Below are positions 49,485 through 58,311 of a stretch of DNA of 64,000 nt, piece after piece. Below the pieces are notes generated by a model. That model saw only the letters and a program-made list of their open reading frames with translations. It had not been told where the DNA came from and did no database searches. Made by a program: the position numbers and the translations under genes. The DNA comes from Nocardia nova NBRC 15556. GTDB taxonomy: Bacteria; Actinomycetota; Actinomycetes; Mycobacteriales; Mycobacteriaceae. The stretch spans positions 62,001 to 126,000 of the forward strand of contig NZ_BDBN01000022.1 in the NCBI RefSeq assembly GCF_001613005.1, given 5' to 3'. The first letter of the stretch is position 1, and each line of letters opens with the position of its first letter.

Positions 49485-51185
49485 ATGACCGCGCTGCGGG
49501 CGGCGTCGACCAAGGAATCCCGCGCGGCATTCAGCCGCCGGGCGGGACGAATACGGCTGTTCCCCGCGGTCACCGCAGCGCTGCTCGCCGGACTGGCTGT
49601 GGCCTTCGCGGCCTACGGATTCCTCCGCTGGCTCACGCCCGTCGATGAAACCAAGCAAGCCGCCGAAATCGATATCACTCGTGTCGCATTGACCGTTGTC
49701 GCCGGTGTCGGCGGCGTAGTCGCCCTGGTCATCGCCTACCGGCGTCAACGCGATCTGGAACAGAGCCGATTTGTCGAACGCTTCGGCGCCGCAGCCGCCC
49801 AACTCGGCGCGACGGATGTCGCGGTCCGAATCGCCGGGGTCTACGCGATGGCCGGTGTCGCCGACGAATCCGACGGCCTGCGCCGCCAGCAATGCATCGA
49901 CGTGCTGTGCGGATACCTCCGCTTGCCCTACAGCCCGGAGCTCGGCGCCAACCACCAGAGCAAACTGGTCGTCAAACAGCACCGCGCGACGGCGGACAAC
50001 ACCCGCGCCGACGACCGGGAGCACCACCACGAATATCGGCACAATGACCGAGAAGTTCGCGCAACCATCCTCCGCGTCATTACCGACCACCTTCGGCCCA
50101 AGGCCGCATACAGCTGGTCGACAGTCGATTTCGACTTTCGCACGGCCTATCTCGAGAACGCCGACTTCAGCCGTGCACAGTTACTGGGTTCTGCGCGGTT
50201 CGGCGGCGCGACCTTCTCCGCCGACGCCCGGTTCGGTAGCGCTACCTTCTCCGGCAACGCCGAGTTCGACGACGTAACCTTCTCCGGCAATGCGTGGTTC
50301 GACAGCGTAACCTTCTCCGGCGACGCCCGATTCGGCAACGCAACCTTCTCCGGCAACGCCCGGTTCGACGGCGCGACCTTCACCGGCAACGCCCGATTCG
50401 ACGACGCGACCTTCGCCGACCACGCCGCGTTCGCCGGCGCGAACTTCTCCGCCGACGCCCGGTTCGGCGGCGCGACCTTCGCGGGCGCCGCAGGATTCGG
50501 CGAGACGACCTTTTCGGGCAACGCCCGGTTCGACGGCGCGACCTTCACCGGCAACGCCCACTTCGACGGCGCCACCTTCACCGGCAACGCCCGGTTCCGC
50601 AACGTAACCTTTTCCGGCAACGCCCGATTCGACGGCGCGACCTTTTCCGCGAATGCCCGGTTCGGCGACGCGACCTTCGTCGGCGACGCGGGATTCGGCG
50701 ACGCCACCTTCGCCGGCAACACAGGATTCGACAGCGCGACTTTTTCCGGTGACGCCGAGTTCGGCGAGGCGACCTTCTCCGGCAGCGCCGAGTTCGGTGA
50801 CGCAACCTTCGCCGGCAACACAGGGTTCGGCGGCGCCACCTTCGCAAGCGACGCAGGATTCGGCGGCGCCACCTTCACCGGAAACGCTCGATTCGACCGA
50901 GTGAATTTCGCCGGCAATACATGGTTCGGCAGCGCGACTTTCGCCGCCGAGGCCCGGTTCGATCGTGTGACCTTCGCCGGCAACGCCCGGTTCGATGAGG
51001 CAGACTTCGGTAGCGGCACCATCTCGTTCGACGAACCGAGACAGTGGGGACCTCCGATACCTATATTCGACTGGAGCCAGGACCACAGTCGGAAGCCAAC
51101 CAACATCGAGCCTCAGAATTGGCCGCCCGCGGTGGCGGCACCAACTCTCTCGGCAGGCTCAGCAAGCCGCCACCAGCAGCAATAG
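49485..51185 (+). CDS. Membrane-anchored pentapeptide-repeat protein with 24 undecapeptide units
   Basis: About 566 aa from the ATG at 49485 (GTG at 49440 is an alternative; the open frame reaches 49263). Two membrane spans near residues 25-47 and 65-85 are followed by a ~150-residue linker with DLEQSRFVERFGAAAAQLGA. Residues 242-505 are 24 uninterrupted 11-residue units of the form A-T-F-x-G/A-N/D-A-x-F-D/G-x, a regular Pentapeptide_3-type right-handed beta helix. A 60-residue tail ends in RHQQQ. The predicted rod is long and regular. No function is known; similar actinobacterial proteins are poorly studied. Confidence 0.85.
   Translation: MTALRAASTKESRAAFSRRAGRIRLFPAVTAALLAGLAVAFAAYGFLRWLTPVDETKQAAEIDITRVALTVVAGVGGVVALVIAYRRQRDLEQSRFVERFGAAAAQLGATDVAVRIAGVYAMAGVADESDGLRRQQCIDVLCGYLRLPYSPELGANHQSKLVVKQHRATADNTRADDREHHHEYRHNDREVRATILRVITDHLRPKAAYSWSTVDFDFRTAYLENADFSRAQLLGSARFGGATFSADARFGSATFSGNAEFDDVTFSGNAWFDSVTFSGDARFGNATFSGNARFDGATFTGNARFDDATFADHAAFAGANFSADARFGGATFAGAAGFGETTFSGNARFDGATFTGNAHFDGATFTGNARFRNVTFSGNARFDGATFSANARFGDATFVGDAGFGDATFAGNTGFDSATFSGDAEFGEATFSGSAEFGDATFAGNTGFGGATFASDAGFGGATFTGNARFDRVNFAGNTWFGSATFAAEARFDRVTFAGNARFDEADFGSGTISFDEPRQWGPPIPIFDWSQDHSRKPTNIEPQNWPPAVAAPTLSAGSASRHQQQ
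50208..50999 (+). repeat. 24 x 33-bp coding minisatellite
   Basis: Exactly 24 in-frame 33-bp units of the pentapeptide-type gene, from GCGACCTTC to GACGAG-type ends, without spacer. The degenerate units vary mostly at the x positions. The same period produces long open frames on the other strand, which are not genes. Confidence 0.9.
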
Positions 51186-51247
51186 ATGGGTCTCACGCAC
51201 CATCGATGACACGCGGCCGATGTCCGTCTCGCGTGACCTCCTGCGCG

Positions 51248-52150
51248 TCAGTCCGGCAGCCAGTGCAGCTCGTGTGCCAGGGTTTTGGCGACGGTGCGGA
51301 CGCGGCGGTGTAGTGGTGACTGCACGCGCGGGAGGACCAGGTGGATCGTCAAGGTGGGCGCGCCCAGCAGCGGTCGCCACGTGAGACCGGCCGGTTGTGT
51401 CGTGACCGCTACTTCACCGGCCGGAGCGAGGGTGAGCCCGTCGCGTAGGTCGCGCTGAGAGATATCGAAAGAGACTGCGGGCGTGACGAATCGGGGGCTC
51501 GGCCGGGTGTCGCGGAACAGTGCGGCGAGCTGATCGTGGATCACGGGGTTGGCCGCACGGTCGGGAAGTCGCAGCGGATACGCGGCCGCGTCGGCGATCT
51601 CGATCTCCGGGTGTCCGGCCAGCGGATGATGCTGCGCCAGTTGGACCCCGACGCCCTCGCGCCGCAGCAGGAACCGGCGCACGCCACGGCCCGGCTGTTC
51701 ACCGCGAGTGATCCCCGCATCGATGCGGCCGTCGGCGACCGCTGGGGAGATGTCCGGTGTCGCCATCGGGACCGCGCCGACGTCGAGTCCCGGGCTGCTG
51801 CGAATGAGCTTGTCCACCAGGGCCGGTGCCGTCTCGGCTCCCGTGCTGAGGCTGTATCCGATGCGCAGCGTGCCCAGTTCACCGGCCCCCGCATTCCGGG
51901 CGGTGTCCCATGCCCGATCCAGCGCCGCCAGCGCGGGTGGCGCGGACTCCGCCAAAGCCGCACCGGCCGTGGTCAATACGACGCTACGCGTGTTTCGAAC
52001 CAGCAGGCTCGTACCGAGTTCCGCCTCCAATCGGCGCATCCGGGCACTGAGTGCGGGCTGCGCGATACCGATGCGTGCTGCCGCGCGGGTGAAGTTCAAC
52101 TCCTGCGCCAGCACCAGAAAGTACCGCAGGCTCACCGTATCCGGCGCCAC
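51248..52150 (-). CDS. LysR family transcriptional regulator
   Basis: 300 aa from the GTG at 52150, the family's usual length; GGGAGG is four bases upstream. The HTH has SLRYFLVLAQELNFTRAAAR and IAQPALSARMRRLEAELGTSL, and LVRNTRSVVLTTAG completes it. The effector domain follows. It is divergent from an EthD gene, which it probably regulates; an AACG-ATC-CGTT dyad (52172-52182) lies between them. Confidence 0.92.
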   Translation of the reverse strand: MAPDTVSLRYFLVLAQELNFTRAAARIGIAQPALSARMRRLEAELGTSLLVRNTRSVVLTTAGAALAESAPPALAALDRAWDTARNAGAGELGTLRIGYSLSTGAETAPALVDKLIRSSPGLDVGAVPMATPDISPAVADGRIDAGITRGEQPGRGVRRFLLRREGVGVQLAQHHPLAGHPEIEIADAAAYPLRLPDRAANPVIHDQLAALFRDTRPSPRFVTPAVSFDISQRDLRDGLTLAPAGEVAVTTQPAGLTWRPLLGAPTLTIHLVLPRVQSPLHRRVRTVAKTLAHELHWLPD

Positions 52151-52300
52151 ATACCCTCCCTGCCGATTGATAACGATCCGTTCTGAGTCTATCCCCTTCC
52201 GGTCTTTCCCTCGACCATGCATCAAGCCCTAACCTGCGCATATGACGATTCAACCGACCGCGGTACCGAACACCGCAGCCACAGACACCGGGAGGCAGTC

Positions 52301-52612
52301 ATGCACAAGTTGGTAGTCCTGTATCCCGAGCCCGCCGACCCCGACCACTTCCGCGACTACTACGTGACCAACCACCTTCCACTGGTCACGAAAATGCCCG
52401 GCCTGCTTGCCTGGCGCTACAGCTTCGACGTGGCGGCCCCGAACGGAGATTCGCCGTATTTCGCGGTCTTCGAAGCCGACTTCGCCGACGCCGCCGCCGT
52501 GGCCGCGGCACGGGCATCACAGCCCGGCCGGCGGGCGGCCGCCGATGTCGTCAACTACGCCACCGGCGGTGCGGTCGTCATCGACTATCCGGTGCAGGAC
52601 GGCACCATCTGA
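52301..52612 (+). CDS. EthD family protein
   Basis: 103 aa. MHKLVVLYPEPADPDHFRDY and NHLPLVTKMPGLLAWRYS are the EthD dimeric alpha/beta-barrel signature. EthD proteins assist ether or polyketide degradation; function here is unknown. GGGAGG precedes the ATG. Divergent from the LysR gene. Confidence 0.85.
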   Translation: MHKLVVLYPEPADPDHFRDYYVTNHLPLVTKMPGLLAWRYSFDVAAPNGDSPYFAVFEADFADAAAVAAARASQPGRRAAADVVNYATGGAVVIDYPVQDGTI

Positions 52613-52934
52613 GGCAGGACCGCGTCCGGGTCGCGTTCGGCCGAGCGTTGCGTACTCGGGGCTCGACTCGCGTTCCGAAGCCGAATAACCTCTGCACGCA
52701 ACCCACCGATCCGACCGATGCCGGCAGCGACCCAAGGCCGCCCCTCTGGCCGCATCACCCAGCTAGTGGACCCAAGTGCGCACCCATGCCGATTATCAAG
52801 TGGTGGTTACCGAACGAACGTTGGTACCGTGCGGGTGATATCCCGGCGATCGTCGAGGTGGACCGCGACACGTGCACGACGCCGTCCACTCTCGGCTGCG
52901 CACTCGGCAGCAGATCGAGGAGGAGTGCGCGCAT
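52613..52934. other. Intergenic region, possible degraded small ORF
   Basis: 322 bp between the EthD gene and the next hypothetical. A short frame beginning MPIIKWWLPNERWYRAGD at 52786 looks protein-like but runs out of sense and overlaps the next gene in another frame. I see no firm feature. Confidence 0.35.
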
Positions 52935-53633
52935 ATGTCGATGGTGCGACGGTTCTGGATCGAATTCGACGTGCGGGACTGCCCTGCCCCATGGTTCGGA
53001 AAAGCTATCGGTGTGACCGGATTCGACGTACGGGACTGTTTGTCGATGGCGGCAGATCTGGTGACCGACGGACCGTTGCCACCCGTGTGTCGAATCACGG
53101 TCGACATCTCACTGGCCGCGCCGCTGCCGCTGAATCCTCGCCATCTCGGAGTCCCGGTGTGGCGCGGCGTGTGGTACCCGCCGGTGAACCTCGGAACCGG
53201 ACCGATCCGCGCCATCGACAGCAAAGGCGTATCCGGCGACTACCCGACACCAGTTCCGCCATCCCGCCGCCGAACGCGGACCGAAGAGCCCCTGCGCTCC
53301 ATGTGGTGGGACGAAATCCCGCATTTCGATGCCCTGTGGTGGCCGCTGATGGACGTTCACCGCGACGGCAGAATGCGATATCACGCCCCGCAGGTGCGTG
53401 ATATGTGCGTCAGGGATCCGACCTACGGGGTGCTGGTGCGCGAAGCCCTGGACTACATGATCGTGCGACGCCCGACACCGCAGGAATGGTTCGACCCGAC
53501 CGGGATCAGGTTCGCCGACGAGCGGGAACTAGGCGAGTATCTGCGAGCCTTCCGCGACTACGTGGCCGGAACCCGCCCGGAGCCGATCTACCTTCCCGCC
53601 GGCGAACAGCCCGCACGCGACGCGCAACCATGA
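52935..53633 (+). CDS. Hypothetical protein, 232 aa
   Basis: ATG at 52935 follows GAGGAGGAG at a ten-base distance; the open frame extends to 52872 without another signal. It is aromatic-rich (VWRGVWYPPVNL, MWWDEIPHFDALWWPLM) with a RFWIEFDVRDCP start. No recognised domain, signal or membrane span. It could belong to an immunity-type or structural group, but nothing in the neighbourhood helps. Confidence 0.6.
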   Translation: MSMVRRFWIEFDVRDCPAPWFGKAIGVTGFDVRDCLSMAADLVTDGPLPPVCRITVDISLAAPLPLNPRHLGVPVWRGVWYPPVNLGTGPIRAIDSKGVSGDYPTPVPPSRRRTRTEEPLRSMWWDEIPHFDALWWPLMDVHRDGRMRYHAPQVRDMCVRDPTYGVLVREALDYMIVRRPTPQEWFDPTGIRFADERELGEYLRAFRDYVAGTRPEPIYLPAGEQPARDAQP

Positions 53634-53881
53634 CCTCCCGACAACGAGTGAAACCCCTTGGCACACGTCCTGCTATAGCCGCTGGGCATGCGCCTGAACA
53701 ATACGGAACCGCTGCAGCTCGGGACATCCGGCAATGCCGCTTACCGCGCTGACCGAACCGGCCATCGCACAGCACCGGCGAAACGACCGAGCGCCCACCC
53801 GAATACCGGACGGGGCCTCAGCAAAGTCTCTACCAGGAGCGGTGCATGCCCCGCCCCTACTTCTTCTTAGACGCTGATCCG

Positions 53882-54961
53882 CTATACGTTGAAGCGGAAC
53901 TCGACTACGTCGCCGTCGTGCATGACGTAGTCCTTACCCTCCATCCGTACCTTGCCCGTGGCCTTGGCGGCGGACATGGAGCCGGCTTCGACCAGGTCGT
54001 CGAAGGCGACGATTTCGGCCTTGATGAAGCCGCGTTCGAAGTCGGTGTGGATGACGCCGGCTGCCTTCGGGGCGGTGTCGCCCTGGTGGATGGTCCAGGC
54101 GCGGGCCTCTTTCGGGCCGGCGGTGAGGTAGGTCTGGAGGCCGAGGGTGTGGAAGCCGGCTCGGGCCAGGGCGTGCAGGCCGGGTTCGGTTTGGCCGATG
54201 GATTCCAGGAGCTCGAGGGCGGACTCGGCGTCGAGTTCCAGGAGTTCGGCTTCGACCTTGGCGTCGAGGAAGACCGAATCCGCCGGGGCGACTGCGGCTT
54301 TCAGTTCGGCGACGCGTGCCTCGTCCGTCAGGACCGACTCGTCGGCGTTGAAGACGTAGAGGAAGGGCTTGGTGGTCAGCAGCGACAGTTCGCGCAGGAG
54401 GTCGGCGTCGAGCTTGTCGCGGACCGCGTACAGGGTCTTGCCCTCGTTGAGGAATTCCTGGGCCTGCTTGGCGGCGTCGGCCACCGGTTTGCGGTCCTTC
54501 TTGACCTTGGCTTCCTTGTCGAGGCGGACCACCGCCTTCTCCAGCGTCTGCAGGTCGGCGAGGATGAGCTCGGTTTCGATGACCTCGATATCGCTGAGCG
54601 GGTCGACCTTGCCGTCGACGTGGACCACGTCGTCGTCGGCGAAGACGCGGACCACCTGGCAGATAGCGTCGGCTTCGCGGATGTTGGCGAGGAACTTGTT
54701 GCCCAGGCCCGCGCCTTCGGAGGCGCCCTTCACGATGCCGGCGATGTCGACGAACGACACCGTCGCGGGGACGATGCGCTCGGAGCCGAAGATCTCGGCG
54801 AGCTTGTCCAGCCTCGGGTCGGGCAGCGGCACCACGCCGACGTTCGGCTCGATGGTGGCGAACGGGTAGTTCGCCGCGAGCACGTCGTTGCGGGTCAGCG
54901 CGTTGAACAGCGTCGACTTTCCGACGTTGGGCAGGCCGACGATACCGAGGGTGAGACTCAC
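53882..54961 (-). CDS. ychF: Redox-regulated ATPase/GTPase YchF (Obg family)
   Basis: 359 aa. G1 GLPNVGKST at 9-17, DPRLDKLAE, G3 DIAGIVKGASEGAGLGN, and the C-terminal TGS domain ending KDYVMHDGDVVEFRFNV. YchF/OLA1 hydrolyses ATP and binds ribosomes and stress proteins. Widely conserved; single-gene unit. Confidence 0.97.
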   Translation of the reverse strand: MSLTLGIVGLPNVGKSTLFNALTRNDVLAANYPFATIEPNVGVVPLPDPRLDKLAEIFGSERIVPATVSFVDIAGIVKGASEGAGLGNKFLANIREADAICQVVRVFADDDVVHVDGKVDPLSDIEVIETELILADLQTLEKAVVRLDKEAKVKKDRKPVADAAKQAQEFLNEGKTLYAVRDKLDADLLRELSLLTTKPFLYVFNADESVLTDEARVAELKAAVAPADSVFLDAKVEAELLELDAESALELLESIGQTEPGLHALARAGFHTLGLQTYLTAGPKEARAWTIHQGDTAPKAAGVIHTDFERGFIKAEIVAFDDLVEAGSMSAAKATGKVRMEGKDYVMHDGDVVEFRFNV

Positions 54962-55078
54962 GAGTGCAAGAGTCTACGCGGCGCACGTTCGGCAACCGAA
55001 TCTGCCCAGGTCGCGACCACCGGATGGAGTGCCCGGTATCCGGACGTGTTCTGTCACCACCCGCGCGCGACCGGCTAC

Positions 55079-55936
55079 TCAGAAAGTGGCGGGCAGCGCG
55101 AGCGCGCTCTCGATCGCCGCATCCAGAAACGCGAGAGTGTCACGGCGGCGTGCGAGCGGATTGCGATAGGAGCGGCACCCCTCGGCGCCGCGCGTGCGGA
55201 GGTGGAGGCTCTCGGCGATGATCGGCTGCCAACGCGGGTCGAACGACCGCAGCGCATAGCGGCCGGCTCCGCATTTGGAGGTCATCGTTCCGGTCGCGAG
55301 CACATGATGAAGGCGACTCACCCCGAGAACTGCCCATACCGGAAACCACGGGGTCAGCCCCACCGCGAGCGACAGCGGATGCGCTGCCCGGGCACGTTCC
55401 CACCACGGCCGCCAATAGTTGCGCACGTTGTCCACGGTGAAGTCGCGCAAGGCCACCCGATCCGCCCACAGCTCGATATCGCCCGGCTGTGGGCCGCGAA
55501 CCGTGATCCCGTGCCAGGCCAGCTCACAGAACGTCACCGGGTCGATGCCGAAGCGACCGGAGGTGGTGAACCGGCTCTCCTGGGCGCAGGGAACATCGGG
55601 GCACTCGTCCGGCCCGGCCGCGAGATCCGCCCAATGCACAACGGCACCATCGAAATTCGGCCGCCGTGCGGCGCGGACCGTGCGGCTGTGCGCCTCGGCC
55701 ACGGCTGCCATCTCCGGCGAGTCGGGCTCGATGCGCCGATCGGTCACCGCGACGAAGTCGATATCGCTCGCGGTGGCGAGCCGCCCTCGCCCGGCACCGC
55801 GTGGATGGAAATCCTCCAACGCGACCGAGCCGACAAGATAGAAGCCGCTGATCAAGCCCGGCGACAACTCGTCGACGGCCGTGAGGAACAGCCCGACACT
55901 GCGCGCGACCTCGGCCGGAAGATCGTCGATGGACAT
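55079..55936 (-). CDS. Nucleotidyltransferase, AadA-like with DUF4111-type C-domain
   Basis: 285 aa. The polymerase-beta-type motif LVGSVALEDFHP and SDIDFVAVT (residues ~34-65) carries the Gly-Ser and Asp-x-Asp metal ligands. The helical C-domain has WRPWWERARAA and a RSYRNPLARRR region. Related to aminoglycoside adenylyltransferases, but resistance activity cannot be assumed. No regulatory motif noted. Confidence 0.82.
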   Translation of the reverse strand: MSIDDLPAEVARSVGLFLTAVDELSPGLISGFYLVGSVALEDFHPRGAGRGRLATASDIDFVAVTDRRIEPDSPEMAAVAEAHSRTVRAARRPNFDGAVVHWADLAAGPDECPDVPCAQESRFTTSGRFGIDPVTFCELAWHGITVRGPQPGDIELWADRVALRDFTVDNVRNYWRPWWERARAAHPLSLAVGLTPWFPVWAVLGVSRLHHVLATGTMTSKCGAGRYALRSFDPRWQPIIAESLHLRTRGAEGCRSYRNPLARRRDTLAFLDAAIESALALPATF

Positions 55937-56101
55937 GCCGTCAACCTACCGTTCGACGACCCTCGACCCCAGGAACGAATCGCGAACACCCGTACGCGCG
56001 CTCGATCCGCTGTGCAGCTGAACAAACATACTCTGCCGCAACGGATTCGACGACCCACACCGCAGCCCGCACATGCGACCACACCGGGCTAAGGTCGTTT
56101 C

Positions 56102-56539
56102 ATGGCGCAGATCCCTCGACTTCCCGGATTGGGCTTGGCCGATGCCGATTGGCTGGTGACCGCCGCACTGGCGGTGGCCTCCGAACATCGATTTCCGCCG
56201 CTGGCGGTGGCGGTTACCGATGTGAGCGGTGCGGTGATCGCGCTGCGCCGGGCGGACGGCGGGATGCCGATGACGAGTCGCCTCGCGGTGGCCAAGGCGC
56301 GCACCGCACTACTGACACTGCATCCGTCGGGACAACTCCCCCTGCCGGGTGAGATCGTCGACAGCATTCAGCATCTCTACGACGGTGATTACATTCCGTT
56401 CGCGGGCGGGGTGCTCGTCACCGAGAACGGGGTGATTCTCGGGGCCGCCGGGGCCTCGGGTGCGCATGCGACACAGGACGAAGAGGCCGTGCAGGTCGCC
56501 GTGCAGCGCTGGCACGAATATCGTTCGCACACAGCCTGA
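56102..56539 (+). CDS. GlcG/HbpS-type haem-binding protein
   Basis: 145 aa. PPLAVAVTDVSGAVIALRRADGG and the C-terminal VLVTENGVILGAAGASGA (approximately) are GlcG/HbpS signatures. Members bind haem, cobalamin-like ligands or sensor partners. It converges on a second, more distant GlcG-like gene. No nearby sensor kinase was found. Confidence 0.82.
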   Translation: MAQIPRLPGLGLADADWLVTAALAVASEHRFPPLAVAVTDVSGAVIALRRADGGMPMTSRLAVAKARTALLTLHPSGQLPLPGEIVDSIQHLYDGDYIPFAGGVLVTENGVILGAAGASGAHATQDEEAVQVAVQRWHEYRSHTA

Positions 56540-56639
56540 TCGAGACACTCGCACATGCTCTGGTAGCCGGCGACGCAGCGGGATCCGACCATGCGACCGG
56601 CACAGTTGCGCGCGTGGCACCACGCCCGCCGGCGTTCTG

Positions 56640-57062
56640 CTACACCGGGTCCGGCGTCGGCCGGGCACAAGCCAGCCCGAACTCGGCGCACTCGTCGTCC
56701 TGTTCGGGCCGACCGCCGCTGACCGCGACCGCACCCACCACGACACCGTCGCGACGGATCAGCCGAGAGCCCGCACCCACCACGATCGGCGTCGGCGACA
56801 GCTGATCGATTCGATCGAACAGGGCGGGCCACACCGCCTGGAGTTGCTGCAGTTCACCGCCCTCGCGATGAAACAGGGCGACCCCGGCCGCCTTCGCGGG
56901 AGCGATCCGGGCCGACAGCGGTGGCGCACCGTCCATCCGGTCCAGCACTCGCACGTGTCCACCCTCGTCCACGACCGCCACGGTCACTCGGGCACCCAAT
57001 TCCCCAGCGCGAGAGCGTATCCGAGTGCTGATGGCGTGCGCTTCATGCAGCGTGAGCAACAT
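56640..57062 (-). CDS. Second GlcG/HbpS-type protein
   Basis: 140 aa from the ATG at 57062, with GGAGG eight bases upstream. VTVAVVDEGGHVRVLDRMDGA and VVGAVAVSGGRPEQDDECAE are the family core. It is divergent from a MarR regulator, and the nearest of two identical-type dyads ends 20 bp upstream, so it is probably a repressed target gene. Confidence 0.85.
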   Translation of the reverse strand: MLLTLHEAHAISTRIRSRAGELGARVTVAVVDEGGHVRVLDRMDGAPPLSARIAPAKAAGVALFHREGGELQQLQAVWPALFDRIDQLSPTPIVVGAGSRLIRRDGVVVGAVAVSGGRPEQDDECAEFGLACARPTPDPV

Positions 57063-57081
57063 CTTCTCCACCTCCGATAAT

Positions 57082-57098
57082 CGTTGGCTGTACCAACG
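57082..57098. promoter_or_regulatory. MarR operator 1
   Basis: CGTTGG-N5-CCAACG (57082-57098), just upstream of the GlcG-like gene on the minus strand. Same arms as operator 2. Confidence 0.7.
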
Positions 57099-57123
57099 GT
57101 TCGCCCAGGCGACGCTACCCCAC

Positions 57124-57146
57124 ATTCGTTGGCTCGTCCAACGAAT
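57124..57146. promoter_or_regulatory. MarR operator 2
   Basis: ATTCGTTGG (57124-57132) and CCAACGAAT (57138-57146) are perfect nine-base arms with a five-base spacer, 17 bp before the MarR ATG. Centres of the two operators are 45 bp apart. Confidence 0.8.
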
Positions 57147-57162
57147 CCAGTAGACTTCACGC

Positions 57163-57624
57163 ATGGACGACACACCCGCACGCCTGCGCGGCAAACCGAG
57201 CTGGCTGGTCAGCAAGACCGCCGCACTCGCCCAGCGGCGCATCGGAGAAGCCGTGTCGGCGGTCGGCGCCCGCGGCTACCATTTCTCGATTCTGGCCGCA
57301 CTCGACGAGTTCGGGCCCGCCAGTCAAGTGGCGATCGGCCAGCGCTGCCGGATCGACCGCAGCGATATGCACGCCATGCTGGCCGAGCTCGAGGCGCAAA
57401 AATACGTTGCGCGAGAGCCGGATCCGGACGACCGCCGCCGCAACCTCATCACCCTCACCGCGGCCGGCGAGCGGCGACTGCACGAACTGGATGCCACGTT
57501 GACTGCCGCCCAGGACGAGATATTCGGCGAGCTGACGAAGGCGGAGCGCGAACACCTGGTCGAGCTGCTGACCCGCGTGCTGGACAACCGGCAGACTCAG
57601 ACGCGCGGGTCGCGGCCGAGGTAG
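57163..57624 (+). CDS. MarR family transcriptional regulator
   Basis: 153 aa. The winged-helix region has HFSILAALDEFGPASQVAIG and RSDMHAMLAELEAQKYV, followed by the DPDDRRRNLITLT wing of MarR. It should bind the two CGTTGG-N5-CCAACG dyads to repress itself and the GlcG-like gene. No Cys in the DNA-binding part is obvious, so ligand rather than thiol control is likely. It overlaps the next convergent gene by 28 bp at the 3' end. Confidence 0.93.
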   Translation: MDDTPARLRGKPSWLVSKTAALAQRRIGEAVSAVGARGYHFSILAALDEFGPASQVAIGQRCRIDRSDMHAMLAELEAQKYVAREPDPDDRRRNLITLTAAGERRLHELDATLTAAQDEIFGELTKAEREHLVELLTRVLDNRQTQTRGSRPR

Positions 57625-58211
57625 CGCAGCAGTGTGTCGACGGCGGTATCGCCGGGCTCGGCATCCAGCACGGCCGCGTACGCGCCCCACTGGCGCAGCG
57701 GTTCGATCAGATCGGTTGCGGCAGTGAGGAGATGGGTGGCCAGGGTGTCGGTCAGCGGAGACGGCCGGCCGGTGGCGACCGCGATGTCCCAGGCGTGGAC
57801 GGCAGCATCCAGGGCAGCCATGACGGCGGCGACGGGGGTCGGGAGGACGCCGTGCGGGAGCGGGGTGGGAACGGTTTCGGCGTCGTCGGTGACGGTGGCC
57901 CAGGCGGCGGCGGTCTGCTCGATGGCAGCGGAGACAAGCTGTGTGCCGGTGCCGTCGAGCGAGCCGGAGGGGGCGAAGGGGTCGTAGGCGGGGCCGGCGC
58001 CCAGTCCCAGGGCCGCGGCGAAGGCGAGCTGATCACCGGCGGCGTGCTGCACGACCTGGGTGACGGTCCACTGCGAGCAGGGAGTCGGCAGGTCCCACTG
58101 GGCGGCGCCGATTCCCACGACCGCGTCGGCGAGGGCACGGTAGGACTCGGCGACGACGTCACGCCAGACCGGGGCGAGAGCGGCGGCGGGGGAAACGGAG
58201 GTGCTGTTCAT
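57597..58211 (-). CDS. TIGR03086 family metal-binding protein
   Basis: 204 aa. Starts in the helical DinB-like fold: PTPCSQWTVTQVVQHAAGDQ contains the first His ligand, and AVHAWDIAVATGRP the second, as in mycothiol-dependent maleylpyruvate isomerase-type proteins. Thiol-dependent transferase activity is inferred for the group. Divergent from the second WYL regulator, whose dyad lies between them. Confidence 0.9.
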   Translation of the reverse strand: MNSTSVSPAAALAPVWRDVVAESYRALADAVVGIGAAQWDLPTPCSQWTVTQVVQHAAGDQLAFAAALGLGAGPAYDPFAPSGSLDGTGTQLVSAAIEQTAAAWATVTDDAETVPTPLPHGVLPTPVAAVMAALDAAVHAWDIAVATGRPSPLTDTLATHLLTAATDLIEPLRQWGAYAAVLDAEPGDTAVDTLLRYLGRDPRV

Positions 58212-58262
58212 CGGAGGGCCTTTCGTTCTTCGTTTTCGGCGTTGAACTCAGGTTATGCGCCA

Positions 58263-58285
58263 ATTAGGCTTGTTTTCTTCCTAAT
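58263..58285. promoter_or_regulatory. WYL operator, TAGG-N11-CCTA (second copy)
   Basis: ATTAGG (58263-58268) and CCTAAT (58280-58285) with an 11-base spacer. TAGG-N11-CCTA matches the dyad at 41784-41802 beside the other WYL gene. Confidence 0.65.
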
Positions 58286-58311
58286 AATTCGCCGACGGAA
58301 AGCGCTTCGAT

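Noticed and set aside
50208-50999. Possible CRISPR array because of regular 33-bp repeats
   Set aside because: Units are contiguous, degenerate and in frame with no spacers, so this is a coding repeat.
50147-51106. Minus-strand open frames of about 300-320 aa over the pentapeptide gene
   Set aside because: They are produced by the 33-bp periodicity of the sense gene; no start signal and a low-complexity translation.
52786-53016. Short frame starting MPIIKWWLPNERWYRAGD
   Set aside because: Protein-like start but no Shine-Dalgarno, and it runs into another gene in a different frame with a low-quality tail. Kept only as a possible degraded fragment.
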